A stretch of DNA of 46,967 bases from a bacterium (GTDB lineage Bacteria > Vulcanimicrobiota > Vulcanimicrobiia > Vulcanimicrobiales > SCRA01), in assembly GCA_004298675.1 (NCBI GenBank), contig SCRI01000020.1:1-46967 (forward strand), in the 5' to 3' direction. The first letter of the stretch is position 1, and each line of letters begins with the position of its first letter. Shown here one piece after another: positions 7,979 to 18,101 of this stretch. The notes under the pieces were generated by a model that saw nothing but the letters and a program-made list of their open reading frames with translations, searched no databases and had not been told where the DNA came from. A program made the translations under genes and the position numbers.

Positions 7979-9148
7979 CTACCGCCGCGAGCTCGCCGGC
8001 TCGTCCGCCCGCATCTCGCTTACGGCAAGCGTAACCGAGCGCACAGTCCGGTCGACCTCATCCTCACTCGTGGCACGCCCAAGACTGAAGCGCACGACGC
8101 CCGCGTCGTAGGGTGCCTCCAGACCCAGCGCACGCACCACGTGGCTGGGCTCGAGGGAGCCAGAGGCGCAGGCGCTCCCCGTCGAGACGGCGATCCCTTC
8201 GAGATCGAGACGGATCATCAGGGCCTCCCCGCCAACGCCGGCAAACGCGAGCGACAGGTTGTTCGGCAGGCGCGCGTCCAGACCGGCCGGGCCAAGCAGG
8301 CGGACGCCCTGCAAGGCTAGCAGCCCTCGCGCGAGCCGTTCCCGCAGCGCCGCCGTGCGCCGCGCGCGCTCGGGGAGATCGGCCACGGCCAACTCCAGCG
8401 CACGCGCCAAACCCACGATGCCCGCGACGTTCTCGGTGCCGGCCCGGGCGCCGTACTCCTGGCCGCCCCCGTAGATCAGCGGCAGCAGCGGCGTGCCGTG
8501 GCGGACGTAGAGCAGCCCCACGCCCTTGGGGCCGTAAAACTTGTGGGCGGAAAGCGAGAGCAGATCGACTCCCAGCGCCTGCACGTCGATGGGCAGCTGT
8601 CCCCCCGCCTGCACGGCATCGGTATGGAAAAGGGTGCCGTGCGCGCGGGCGATAGCCGCCAACTCCGCCACCGGCTGGATCGTCCCAATTTCGTTGTTCG
8701 CCAGCATGATCGAGGCCAGCGTCGTGGGGGTCTCAAGGGCGCGCGCAAACGCCTGCACCGGGACGCGCCCCTCGCCGTCGACGGGCAGGCGCACCACCTC
8801 CCAGCCCTCGCGCTCCAAAGCGTCCATGGCATGGAGGACGGCATGATGCTCGATGGCTGAGGTAACCAGGCGCCGTCCGCGTCCCACGGTGGCACGCGCG
8901 ACGCCGTGGACGGCCAGCGTATCGGCCTCCGAGCCGCCGCCGGTAAAGACCACCTCCTTGGGCTGCGCGCCCAGGAGGGCCGCCGTGCGTTCGCGGGCGC
9001 CGTCGAGGGCGGCTCGTGCCGCCTGCCCCTCGGCGTGGAGCGAGGACGGGTTGTAGCCCGTCTCCATGAAGTATGGCAGCATCGCCTCGAGGACTTCCGG
9101 GCGCACCGGAGTCGTCGCGGCATGATCGAGATAGATCCGCATCGGCAT
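7979..9148 (-). CDS. iscS: Cysteine desulfurase, NifS/IscS family
   Basis: A 389-residue class V PLP enzyme that removes sulfur from cysteine as an enzyme persulfide, for Fe-S clusters, thiolated tRNA and other uses. The N-terminus (MRIYLDHAATTPVRPEV) is standard. The PLP lysine lies in LLSLSAHKFYGPKGVGLLYVR near residue 205, and the persulfide cysteine in STGSACASGSLEPSHV near residue 330. SACASG with short surrounding insertions fits group I (NifS/IscS) rather than SufS. No IscU, IscA or ThiI neighbour is present, so the acceptor is unknown. Start ATG at 9148, or 9142. It follows rarA by 6 bp. Confidence 0.95.
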   Translation of the reverse strand: MPMRIYLDHAATTPVRPEVLEAMLPYFMETGYNPSSLHAEGQAARAALDGARERTAALLGAQPKEVVFTGGGSEADTLAVHGVARATVGRGRRLVTSAIEHHAVLHAMDALEREGWEVVRLPVDGEGRVPVQAFARALETPTTLASIMLANNEIGTIQPVAELAAIARAHGTLFHTDAVQAGGQLPIDVQALGVDLLSLSAHKFYGPKGVGLLYVRHGTPLLPLIYGGGQEYGARAGTENVAGIVGLARALELAVADLPERARRTAALRERLARGLLALQGVRLLGPAGLDARLPNNLSLAFAGVGGEALMIRLDLEGIAVSTGSACASGSLEPSHVVRALGLEAPYDAGVVRFSLGRATSEDEVDRTVRSVTLAVSEMRADEPASSRR

Positions 9149-9154
9149 CGTGGC

Positions 9155-10483
9155 CTAGTCTACCCGCCTTCGGGCCGCGATCCACTCGCTCAGGCGGGCC
9201 TCCTCCCCTCGGGTTCCCGGCTGGTAGTAGCGGTGACCTTCGAGGTTTTCAGGCAAGTAGGCCTGGGGTGCGTCCACGTTCGCGCCATGGGTGTAGACAT
9301 AGTCCTTACCGTAACCAAGCCCGCGCAGCAGCGGTGTCACGGCGTTGCGCAGATGCAGCGGCACGGGATCGTTGCGCGTCCCCTCGACGTCGGCCAACGC
9401 CCGCCCGTACGAGGCGATGACGCTGTTGCTCTTGGGCGCGGTCGCGAGGTAGATAGCGCACTCCGCCAGCGGCAGATAACCCTCGGGGAGGCCGACGAAA
9501 TGCACGGCCTGCTGACAAGCCACCGCGATCTGCAGCGCGCGCGGATCGGCTAACCCCACATCCTCGGCAGCCAAGATCACCATGCGCCGGACGATGAAGA
9601 GAGGGTCCTCGCCACTGTCGAGCATGCGCGCCAGCCAGTAGAGCGCGCCATCCGGATCGCTACCGCGCAGGCTTTTGATGAATGCACTGATGGTGTCGTA
9701 ATGCGCCTCACCGGCCTTGTCGTAACCGGCCGTGCGGCGTTGCAGCGCCTCACCGACGTCGGAGAGCTCGATGACCGTCCGGCGTGCCGCAGCCACGCCG
9801 CGCGCCGCCAACTCCAATCCGCCCAGCGCGACCCGCGCATCGCCGTTGGCGAGATCGATCAGCGCACGGCGCGCTCCCGCATCCAACGACATGCCGGCCG
9901 CTCCGAGGCCGCGCTCGGCGTCGGTCATCGCACGATCCACGATGACGCCGACCTCCGCGTCCGTCAGCGGCTTGAGCACGTAGACCCGCGCGCGCGAAAG
10001 TAGCGCGGAGTTGACTTCGAACGACGGATTCTCCGTGGTGGCGCCGATCAGCGTGACGGTGCCGTCCTCGACGTAGGGCAACACGGCATCCTGCTGCGCC
10101 TTGTTGAAGCGATGGATCTCGTCGATGAAGAGGACGGTGCGCCGGCCCGTAGAGCGTAGACGCTTGGCGTCGGCCACCACGCGGCGCAAATCCGCGACAC
10201 CGGCACTCACCGCGGAGATCGCGGCGAAGTACGCGCCGGTGGCACCTGCGACGATCTCGGCAAGCGTGGTCTTGCCCGTTCCCGGCGGCCCCCACAGCAC
10301 CATCGAGGGAACGTCGTCGCTCTCGATGGCACGGCGCAGCACGCGTCCCGCACCCACCAGGTGCTCCTGACCGACGAATTCGTCGAGCGTACGGGGGCGC
10401 ATGCGCGCGGCCAACGGCGCGTGCGGTTGAGTACCCGCTCCCGGTGCGCCGTCACGATCGCCGAAGAGGCTAGGCGCATCCAT
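9155..10483 (-). CDS. rarA: Replication-associated recombination protein A (AAA+ ATPase)
   Basis: A 442-residue RarA/MgsA/WHIP clamp-loader-like ATPase acting at stalled replication forks. Visible: the N-terminal MRPRTLDEFVGQEHLVG, Walker A GPPGTGKTT, Walker B VLFIDEIHRFNKAQQD, sensor 1 (IGATTENPSFEVNSALLSR), and the family's C-terminal tetramerisation region (KSLRGSDPDGALYWLARML, then VACQQAVHFVGLPEG). Length and order match the family closely. It sits between the LptA-like gene (11 bp) and the cysteine desulfurase (6 bp). Confidence 0.97.
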   Translation of the reverse strand: MDAPSLFGDRDGAPGAGTQPHAPLAARMRPRTLDEFVGQEHLVGAGRVLRRAIESDDVPSMVLWGPPGTGKTTLAEIVAGATGAYFAAISAVSAGVADLRRVVADAKRLRSTGRRTVLFIDEIHRFNKAQQDAVLPYVEDGTVTLIGATTENPSFEVNSALLSRARVYVLKPLTDAEVGVIVDRAMTDAERGLGAAGMSLDAGARRALIDLANGDARVALGGLELAARGVAAARRTVIELSDVGEALQRRTAGYDKAGEAHYDTISAFIKSLRGSDPDGALYWLARMLDSGEDPLFIVRRMVILAAEDVGLADPRALQIAVACQQAVHFVGLPEGYLPLAECAIYLATAPKSNSVIASYGRALADVEGTRNDPVPLHLRNAVTPLLRGLGYGKDYVYTHGANVDAPQAYLPENLEGHRYYQPGTRGEEARLSEWIAARRRVD

Positions 10484-10494
10484 CGCCGGAGTTC

Positions 10495-11142
10495 CTAGCG
10501 CCTCCCGTGGCGCGCGGGCTTGGGGGTGGCCGAGGGTCCCGGCGAGGGCGTTGGAACGGGGAAGAGCGTGATCACGCCGCCGCTCGCGCGGTAGCCCTTG
10601 TCCTGCGTGTTGTAGTTGACTTGCGGAGCGTCGGCGGTGCGCGACGGACCCTGGTGCATGCGTACGTTACCCTGCAGCGTCAGCTCGTGGGTGCGGTCGT
10701 CGAGCACTGCGCGATCGGCATCGACGGTATCGCCGTCCTGCACCACGTGTACCTGGCCCACGGCGGTATACGTCTTGGCGGCCCAATCGACGGTCAACTC
10801 GGTGCAGGTGATCGTCATCGGCTTCTGCGTGGCCTGTTTGATGCCCTCACCCTTGTCGTTGATGGGCTGCGTTTGATGCATGACGACGTTGCCGGTGAGC
10901 ACCGCGACTTTGCGCCGGAAGTTTCCCGTAGCACGGTCGGCGCGAGCATCGGAGCCGGGACGTTCGAGCGTGAAGTCCTGCGGAACGCGAAAGTCGCCGG
11001 TCTTGTTGTTGAGGATGAACGTCCCCGGCGTACGGAACGTGACGTCACCTTGGCCCACGGTGGTGCCGCCGCCGCTGGGCGCCGCGGCGGTGGCGGCGAT
11101 GAGGAGCAGGGAGGCCAGCGCCCCGAGCATCGTTCGCTGCAT
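10495..11142 (-). CDS. LptA/OstA-like periplasmic protein
   Basis: A 215-residue protein from the ATG at 11142. It begins with a signal peptide of about 20 residues (MLGALASLLLIAATAAAP). The body shows repeated OstA/LptA-type strands: DVTFRTPGTFILNN, VAVLTGNVVMHQ, LTVDWAAKTYTAVGQVHVVQDG and HELTLQGNVRMHQG. This is the beta-jellyroll repeat used by LptA/LptC to carry lipopolysaccharide across the periplasm. The C-terminus is proline- and basic-rich. The tsaC stop is 7 bp upstream. It supports an outer membrane, but I cannot tell a true LptA from another OstA-fold protein, and no lptB/C/D/F/G neighbours are seen. Confidence 0.75.
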   Translation of the reverse strand: MQRTMLGALASLLLIAATAAAPSGGGTTVGQGDVTFRTPGTFILNNKTGDFRVPQDFTLERPGSDARADRATGNFRRKVAVLTGNVVMHQTQPINDKGEGIKQATQKPMTITCTELTVDWAAKTYTAVGQVHVVQDGDTVDADRAVLDDRTHELTLQGNVRMHQGPSRTADAPQVNYNTQDKGYRASGGVITLFPVPTPSPGPSATPKPARHGRR

Positions 11143-11149
11143 GGTCACG

Positions 11150-11785
11150 TCAGGGGGTTCGCAACGAGCCGAGAACCGCCTCCACCTGGGCGCGGGGCAA
11201 CGAGCCCTCACGGATGAGCACGGGCTGCTCGCCGCTGAGATCGATGACGGTCGAGGCCACTCCACGCGGCGTGGGACCGGCCTCGACGATCAGGTCGGCA
11301 TCGGGCAGCTGTTCGTGCCCTTGCTCTCCGCCCGTATACGGCGCGGCGCCGCTGAGGTTGGCACTCGTCGCCGCCAGGGGTCCGCTGGCTTCGAGAATGG
11401 CACGGCACAACGTATCGTCGGGCACGCGCAGGCCCAGCGTCGGGCCGTCCGCCGTGACACGCGGCGAGACAAAGGGCGGACGGCGCACGATGATGGTGAG
11501 CGGCCCCGGCAGCAGCGCCTCGGCTGCCCGGCGCGCGCTCGGATTGTCGGCGGCGTACTCGAGCAGCTCCTGGACGGTGGCGAGATGCAACGAGAGCGGC
11601 TTGTGCGCGGGCCGCCCTTTGGCGGCGTAGATACGCGCGATGGAGCTTTCACGCGCGGGATCGCAGCCGATCCCGTAGACGGTGTCGGTGGGAAAGATGA
11701 TCACGCCGCCCGCGGAGGCGACTCGCCGCACCGCTTCGGTGACGCGCTCGAGTGACTCGCGCCGCGCATCGATCGTCACGGCCAT
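11150..11785 (-). CDS. tsaC: Threonylcarbamoyl-AMP synthase, Sua5/YrdC/YwlC family
   Basis: A 211-residue YrdC-fold enzyme that makes threonylcarbamoyl-AMP from threonine, bicarbonate and ATP for the t6A37 modification of ANN-decoding tRNAs. Diagnostic blocks: GGVIIFPTDTVYGIGCDP, the KGRPAHKPLSLH signature, PGPLTIIVRRP, LGLRVPDD and PLAATSANLSG. It is of TsaC length, without the longer C-terminal Sua5 domain. The ATG is 3 bp downstream of the GH57 glucanotransferase stop. In Bacillus the homologue ywlC sits near the ywlE-rpiB-glyA-atp block that is also present here. Confidence 0.95.
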   Translation of the reverse strand: MAVTIDARRESLERVTEAVRRVASAGGVIIFPTDTVYGIGCDPARESSIARIYAAKGRPAHKPLSLHLATVQELLEYAADNPSARRAAEALLPGPLTIIVRRPPFVSPRVTADGPTLGLRVPDDTLCRAILEASGPLAATSANLSGAAPYTGGEQGHEQLPDADLIVEAGPTPRGVASTVIDLSGEQPVLIREGSLPRAQVEAVLGSLRTP

Positions 11786-11788
11786 GTG

Positions 11789-13864
11789 CTACACCCCCTC
11801 CGTGCCGGGGAAGCCCCGTCCGGCCTGCGCTAAGGCGTCGAGCCGCATCTCCAGTCCGCCCTCCCAGGCCAGCCCCGGCGCGACATCGACCACCCAGGTG
11901 GGGAGGATGCAAGTCCCTTGATAGGTGCGCTCGATCCCCTCTTCGCTGTTCGACACGGTCTCGACGCCGTAACGCCAGAACTCCGTCTCGACGCCGCAGC
12001 GCAGCGTCCACTCGAAGCCGCGCCACTCGTCGACGGCGGAGATCTCGCGCTCGCGCGAGACGCCCTGCGCGCCGGCATGAGGCGGCTGCAACCGCCGCCC
12101 CCGGCTATGCACGTAGCGATCCGGAGCATCTCCCGCTTGGAGACCGAGATTGAACTCAACCGCGAAGCGCGCGCGCAGCGGCTGCGCGCCGCGGTTACGC
12201 AACGCGTAGTGAATGACGATACGATTCGATCCGGCGGTGAACTTCAGCGTCTTCTCGATCTCCAAGGGCAGCACGTCACCATCCGCGCCGCACAGCGTGC
12301 CCTCACGCCGCAGAGTCACCGTCGCCGTCTCGCGTCTGCGCTTGAGCGTCAGCTCGTAGGGGGCCTCCAGAAAGTCACCGCGCTCCACGTTGCGATTGGC
12401 CACGACGGCAGCGAGCGTCACGCCGGGGTCGAAGAGATGGTCGACGAGCATCCCGCGCCGGTGAGCGTCGTAGGCCAGCAGATCCTCCAGCCCCTCCTCC
12501 TTCACCACGTCGAGCTCGTGGATCGAGTGCGTGCCCGCGGCGGCGTCGCCGGCGCGCACGCGCGCCCGCTCCCGCAGCGTGCGATGGTAGACCTCAGGCC
12601 GGCGCGCCAGCACGTCGGTGAGGTTGGTGTTGGTGGCCTTGAGATCGAGCTCGGTGATCGCGCCGCCGCGCGGCGCCACGACCGCGTCATAGGACTCCGT
12701 CGCGACGACCGCCTCCGCCAGCCCGTCGCAGTCGAAGTCACGCGCGCGCGCGTCGATCCACGGCTGCTCGCCGTGTTCTTTACGATCGGCGATGCGCTCC
12801 GCGGCGATGAGATGCTCGAAGTTGGTCTCGCGAATCGCGTTCAGGTAGATGCCGCCGAAGACGCCGTGCCAATATGGACAGTTGCATTGGCCCTGCCAAA
12901 GCTCGTCGCGCGCGCGCTCGCCGGCTTTCCCCTCTAGCGTGTGCACGCGTTCAGAAACATCCAACATCTTCTTGTGAAGCTGATTTGCCTCCGGATAGCG
13001 CACCAAAAAATTGCGCCAGAGGCCGCCACTCCACTCGATCATCTCCTGATAGGAGCCGTTAGGCACGTAGATGCGCCCCAGCGGAGGGCGTTCGTCCAAC
13101 ACTTCCGCAGGGGTGCGCATACGCAGCCACGGCGCCTGCACCAGCGCGGTGAAGAAGCGGTCGAGCCAGCCCTGCGTGTACACACTATCGTAAGTACCCG
13201 GCCAGTTGCCGAACTTCTCGCCGTCGTCGCCCATCACCAGCACGGGCTCGTTGCTCGATTGCTGCGCCTCCCTCAGCAGCTCCAGCGCCTGCTCGACGGG
13301 GCGGAACGGAATGGCGTGGCGTAGCGCCATCTGCATTGGGAAGAGTGCCAGCGTGCGCCCCTCCTCTTCGGTGACGAAGTACCCATAGCTCCGCTCGGGC
13401 GTAATGCCGACGGCAGCGAATTGCGTATCGTCGAGCAGCGTATACTCGATCCCCGCGTCGCGCAGCGGACGCGCGAGGACCGGCTCCCAGACGCGTTCGG
13501 CGATCCAGGCCCCGCGCGCGCGCACGCCCATGCGGTGCTTGAGATAGGCGCCCAAGCGCTCGACCTGTCCGAGCTTGTCGCGGTCCGGGATGGCAGGAAG
13601 TATCGGCTCGTAGTAACCGCCGGAGAGCAACTCCACACGCCCCTGCGCCGCGAGCGCGCGCAGACGCTCCAGCAACTGCGGGTGCTGTGCCTCCAGCCAA
13701 TCGAGCAGCGGGCCGCTATAGTGCAGCGCGACACGCACGTGTGGATGGCGCTCGATGGCGTCGAGCATCGGCGCGTACGCGCGTTGGTACGCCTGTTCGA
13801 AGACGAAGGGAAAGTTTCCCACGGGCTGGTGGTTGTGCAGCACCAGCACGAACGTCGCCGCCAT
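11789..13864 (-). CDS. GH57 alpha-amylase / 4-alpha-glucanotransferase-like enzyme
   Basis: A 691-residue glycoside hydrolase family 57 protein. All classical regions are present: LVLHNHQPVGNF (region 1), GRVELLSGGYYEPIL (region 2), GAWIAERVWEPVL (region 3, with the catalytic Glu of AERVWEP) and VMGDDGEKFGNWPGTYD (region 4, with the catalytic Asp). The C-terminal half is beta-rich (from about residue 400), as in the 4-alpha-glucanotransferases/amylases that carry DUF1925 and DUF1926. There is no signal peptide, so it should act on intracellular glucan. The start is the ATG 8 bp after the branching-enzyme stop; the frame is open far upstream, but that part overlaps the neighbour. Transferase versus amylase activity cannot be decided from sequence. 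Confidence 0.92.
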   Translation of the reverse strand: MAATFVLVLHNHQPVGNFPFVFEQAYQRAYAPMLDAIERHPHVRVALHYSGPLLDWLEAQHPQLLERLRALAAQGRVELLSGGYYEPILPAIPDRDKLGQVERLGAYLKHRMGVRARGAWIAERVWEPVLARPLRDAGIEYTLLDDTQFAAVGITPERSYGYFVTEEEGRTLALFPMQMALRHAIPFRPVEQALELLREAQQSSNEPVLVMGDDGEKFGNWPGTYDSVYTQGWLDRFFTALVQAPWLRMRTPAEVLDERPPLGRIYVPNGSYQEMIEWSGGLWRNFLVRYPEANQLHKKMLDVSERVHTLEGKAGERARDELWQGQCNCPYWHGVFGGIYLNAIRETNFEHLIAAERIADRKEHGEQPWIDARARDFDCDGLAEAVVATESYDAVVAPRGGAITELDLKATNTNLTDVLARRPEVYHRTLRERARVRAGDAAAGTHSIHELDVVKEEGLEDLLAYDAHRRGMLVDHLFDPGVTLAAVVANRNVERGDFLEAPYELTLKRRRETATVTLRREGTLCGADGDVLPLEIEKTLKFTAGSNRIVIHYALRNRGAQPLRARFAVEFNLGLQAGDAPDRYVHSRGRRLQPPHAGAQGVSREREISAVDEWRGFEWTLRCGVETEFWRYGVETVSNSEEGIERTYQGTCILPTWVVDVAPGLAWEGGLEMRLDALAQAGRGFPGTEGV

Positions 13865-13872
13865 CGTCCGCC

Positions 13873-15588
13873 TCAGGCCAACGCCAAGCGCGCGATTAGC
13901 GGCTGCGTCAGCGGCAACTGCCGCGCCGGCAACGGGCGTAGCGCGCGCGCGCGGAACAGTGCCGGATCGATCTCGGGAAAGAGCGTGTCGTCGCGCAGAG
14001 AGGCCTCGATGACGGCGGGATCGGCGGCCCCGCCATCCAGCGCCGCGGCCAACGCGTCGAAGCGCGCCACGTGCGTGTTGAAGCGCTCCACGGCGTAGTC
14101 GCGCGCTTGTCCCGTGGTGACCAGAAATGGCCAGTCGCTCGAAGCCAACAGCAGCAGTTCGCGCGCTGCTTGCTCCATGAGCGCGCGCTCGCGCGGCGTC
14201 GACGCCGCATGCTCGGCTAGGCGTTCCATCGTGCGCTCGGCGCGATGAATGATCGGCCACATCCAGGCCACACTGGGGTTGTACCAGACGCGGCTGTCAC
14301 CGCCTTCGCCCCACGACGACTCGCGCAAGGCCGCGACCGGTGGCGCAGGCTGCGCCGCCAGATACGCGCTCGGCGTCGTAAGCGCGACGCTGCCGCCTTC
14401 GTGCAGCGCGCGCAAAGCGCCGCAGAGCCATTGCGGACCCTCGGCCCACCAATGGCCGAAGAGCTCGGCGTCGAACGGCGCCGCCAGCATCCCCGTCCTG
14501 CCATCGGAAGCCTGGAACGCGGAGAGCAGCTTGGTCACCAGCAGCGCGAAGTGCTTGGCGTGGGCGCTGGCGCGATCCGCGGCGAGATGCGGATCGTAGA
14601 TCTTCTTGTCGCCTAACTCCACGCGCGGCTCGGTCACGCGCCAGTACGTGTTCCCGGAGCACTCGTCACGCTTGTGAAACTCGCGGTAGGCGCCGTCACC
14701 CGGATAGCCGTGATCGCGCGACCATACCTGACGGCTGACGCGCGGATCGCGCGCGAACGCGGCGACGCCCGACGGCAGCAGATGCGGCAACAGGGTGGCG
14801 GCGTCTTCCTGCGCCTCGGCGGCGGCATCGGCATCCGCCACCGGAGCCGTGTCCCGCGCGTTCAGCACGCTACTCCACGCGCCGCTCCCACGGTAGACTC
14901 CCGCCACGGCATGGGCATCGACGAAAAAGTAACGGATACCGTGCGCAGCCAGCCACGTGTCGAGTGCGGGGCGGTAGCCGGGCTGCCCCGGCGGAGCGAA
15001 CGCGCCGCGGTAGGCGCACTCGGGAAGCCAGATGCCGTTGGGGGTGACGCCCAGCAGGCGTTGCGTCGTCGCGATGCCGACGGAGAGCTCCGCGTCGATT
15101 GCGCTGTCCGTGGCTAACAGCGGCAGGTAGGCGTGCGTGGCGGCGGAGGTGATGATCTCGATGGTCCCATCGCACGCGAAGGCACGTAACGCGCCGACCA
15201 CGTCGCGCTGCCAGTGGCCGCGCCAGCGCGAGCGGCGCGAGCGCAGCTGCGCGAGATACCGCTGCGCGAGACCACAGCGTGCGGCGTCGAGCGCGTCGCC
15301 GCGCGGCTGCAGATCGCCCGCCGTCAGCTTGATACGTTCGTCGAGATAGGCGTCGAAGGCATCGAGCAGATGCGCGTCGCGCAACTGCTCCAAAAGCACG
15401 GGCGTGACGCCCAGTGTGATGCCGCCGCGAATACCGTCGCGCTCGAGCGATTCAACGGTTTCGAGCAGCGGCAGGTAGACGTCGAGGAGCGCTTGATGGA
15501 TCCACTCTTCGCCAAACGGCCAACGCCCCGCGCGCCGCACCCACGGCAGGTGGCTGTGCAGAACGAACGTGAAGGAGCCGGCCGGCAC
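13873..15588 (-). CDS. GH57 1,4-alpha-glucan branching enzyme
   Basis: A 571-residue GH57 enzyme of the branching (AmyC/DUF1957-type) subgroup, which makes alpha-1,6 branches in glycogen-like polymer. The N-terminus FTFVLHSHLPWVRRAGRWPFGEEW is the branching-enzyme version of region 1. The nucleophile region is GIWLPECAYRGAF (Glu in LPECAY) and the acid region is APFDAELFGHWWAEGPQWL (Asp). A C-terminal helical domain from about residue 440 is also typical. The GTG start lies 18 bp after the mreB stop; no strong ribosome site is visible. Together with the next gene it forms a two-enzyme alpha-glucan remodelling unit. Confidence 0.92.
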   Translation of the reverse strand: MPAGSFTFVLHSHLPWVRRAGRWPFGEEWIHQALLDVYLPLLETVESLERDGIRGGITLGVTPVLLEQLRDAHLLDAFDAYLDERIKLTAGDLQPRGDALDAARCGLAQRYLAQLRSRRSRWRGHWQRDVVGALRAFACDGTIEIITSAATHAYLPLLATDSAIDAELSVGIATTQRLLGVTPNGIWLPECAYRGAFAPPGQPGYRPALDTWLAAHGIRYFFVDAHAVAGVYRGSGAWSSVLNARDTAPVADADAAAEAQEDAATLLPHLLPSGVAAFARDPRVSRQVWSRDHGYPGDGAYREFHKRDECSGNTYWRVTEPRVELGDKKIYDPHLAADRASAHAKHFALLVTKLLSAFQASDGRTGMLAAPFDAELFGHWWAEGPQWLCGALRALHEGGSVALTTPSAYLAAQPAPPVAALRESSWGEGGDSRVWYNPSVAWMWPIIHRAERTMERLAEHAASTPRERALMEQAARELLLLASSDWPFLVTTGQARDYAVERFNTHVARFDALAAALDGGAADPAVIEASLRDDTLFPEIDPALFRARALRPLPARQLPLTQPLIARLALA

Positions 15589-15606
15589 GCTTGTCGCCGC
15601 TCGCGT

Positions 15607-16596
<990 letters not shown>

Positions 16597-16620
16597 TCAC
16601 TGATGCGAACCGCCGTCGCG

Positions 16621-17964
16621 CTAGCCGACGGTCGGCATGGTACTGGTCTCGTAGGCGCTTGCGGATTCCGCCAGCGCCACGATGCCGCTGGAGCGCTGGA
16701 TCTGGGCGCCGAGTTCGGTGAGCATCTCTTCCAACCGTTCGTAGCCGCGATCGATGAACTCCAAACCCGCGATCTCGGTCTCGCCGCGCGCCGCCAGGCC
16801 CGCGACGACGAGCGCCGCGCCGCCGCGTATATCGGCCGCCTCGACCGGCGCCCCCTCCAACTCCGCCGGACCCTTTACGACGGCGGCGTTCGAATCCATT
16901 TGGACGCGAACGTCCGCCCCCATGCGCACCAATTCGTTCACGTACGCGAAGCGGGCATTGAAGATCGTCTCCTCAACCACGCTCGTGCCCGGGCAGGTAG
17001 CCAAGAAGGCGGTCATCGTAGGCTGCAGGTCGGTTGGGAAACCGGGGAAGGGAGCGGTCAGGATGTCGGTGCCGCTGCGCGTGCCGGCGGCATCGGCCGC
17101 GATCCAGTCGGGACCTTGCGAGTAAGCAACCCCGCACTCATCCAAGGCTACGAGCAAGGCATGGTGATGGCGCGGGTCGGTACCCTCCACGCGCACCGAA
17201 CCGCGCGTGATGGCCCCCGCCAGCAGCAGCGTGCCGGCGGCGATGCGGTCACCGATGACTTCGTACTCCACGCCGTGCAGACGCGCCACACCCTCGATGA
17301 CGATGGTATCGGTACCATGACCGGAGATGCGCGCACCCGCAGCGTTGAGGAAGTTCGCGAGATCGACGACCTCCGGCTCCATCGCCACGTTGCGCAGCGT
17401 CGTGGTGCCGCGTGCAAACACCGCCGCCAGCATCACGTTGCGCGTGGCGCCCACACTGGGGATGCGGAAGGCGATCTCCGCTCCGCGCAGTCCATTTGGC
17501 GCCTCGGCCACGAGATAGCCGCGCGCGGCACGCACGTCCGCGCCCAGCGCGCGAAAGCCGAGCTCGTGCAGATCCGTCGCGCGCGTACCGATCACACAAC
17601 CGCCCGGCAGCGGCACCTCGGCGCGCCCTAACCGCCCCAAGAGCGCGCCCGTCAAGTCGAACGAAGCGTTGAGCTTGCGCACGAGCGTGTAGGGCGCGCG
17701 CGTTCGACCGAGATTCGTGGCCGAGATATGCAGCTCGTTGGTGCCGCGTTCGCGCACGCGCGCGCCCAGCGCTTCAAGCAGCGCCTCCATCACGGAGACG
17801 TCGGTAACGCGCGGAGCACGCTTGATGATGACCTCGCCATCGCACAGCAGCGCCGCCGCCATGATCGGCAGGGTAGCATTCTTGGAGCCGTGGACGCGCA
17901 CGCCTCCGTGGAGGCGATGGCCACCACGCAGGCGCAGCGTCGTTTCAAGGCGGTCGAACGTCAT
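16621..17964 (-). CDS. murA: UDP-N-acetylglucosamine 1-carboxyvinyltransferase
   Basis: A 447-residue enolpyruvyl transferase for the first committed step of peptidoglycan synthesis (UDP-GlcNAc plus PEP). Visible: the active-site lysine in GGVRVHGSKNATLPIMAAALL, the catalytic loop LPGGCVIGTRATDLH with Cys (the fosfomycin-sensitive type, not the Asp variant), GDRIAAGTLLLAGAITRG, and the FPTDLQPTMTAFLATCPG block. The ATG at 17964 gives the usual N-terminus; the frame is open for about 530 bp further upstream, but that stretch overlaps the next gene and does not resemble MurA. Position between the atp operon and mreB repeats the Bacillus order atpC-murAA-mbl. Confidence 0.97.
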   Translation of the reverse strand: MTFDRLETTLRLRGGHRLHGGVRVHGSKNATLPIMAAALLCDGEVIIKRAPRVTDVSVMEALLEALGARVRERGTNELHISATNLGRTRAPYTLVRKLNASFDLTGALLGRLGRAEVPLPGGCVIGTRATDLHELGFRALGADVRAARGYLVAEAPNGLRGAEIAFRIPSVGATRNVMLAAVFARGTTTLRNVAMEPEVVDLANFLNAAGARISGHGTDTIVIEGVARLHGVEYEVIGDRIAAGTLLLAGAITRGSVRVEGTDPRHHHALLVALDECGVAYSQGPDWIAADAAGTRSGTDILTAPFPGFPTDLQPTMTAFLATCPGTSVVEETIFNARFAYVNELVRMGADVRVQMDSNAAVVKGPAELEGAPVEAADIRGGAALVVAGLAARGETEIAGLEFIDRGYERLEEMLTELGAQIQRSSGIVALAESASAYETSTMPTVG

Positions 17965-18101
17965 CGCGTGGCAGTTCGGCGCGCGGCGCGCAGGCACCGC
18001 TCGATTGCGAAGAGGGCGAAGATCGGGAGGAGCTGGGCCGCAAGGCGTGCCCAGCCAGGGTGCGGGGACGACATGGTCCTCGTGGGGTTCCCGCGCCGGC
18101 G

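Noticed and set aside
13865-14260. Apparent fusion of the GH57 glucanotransferase to an upstream segment
   Set aside because: The segment lies inside the branching-enzyme gene in another frame; the GH57 region-1 motif starts right at the ATG 13864.
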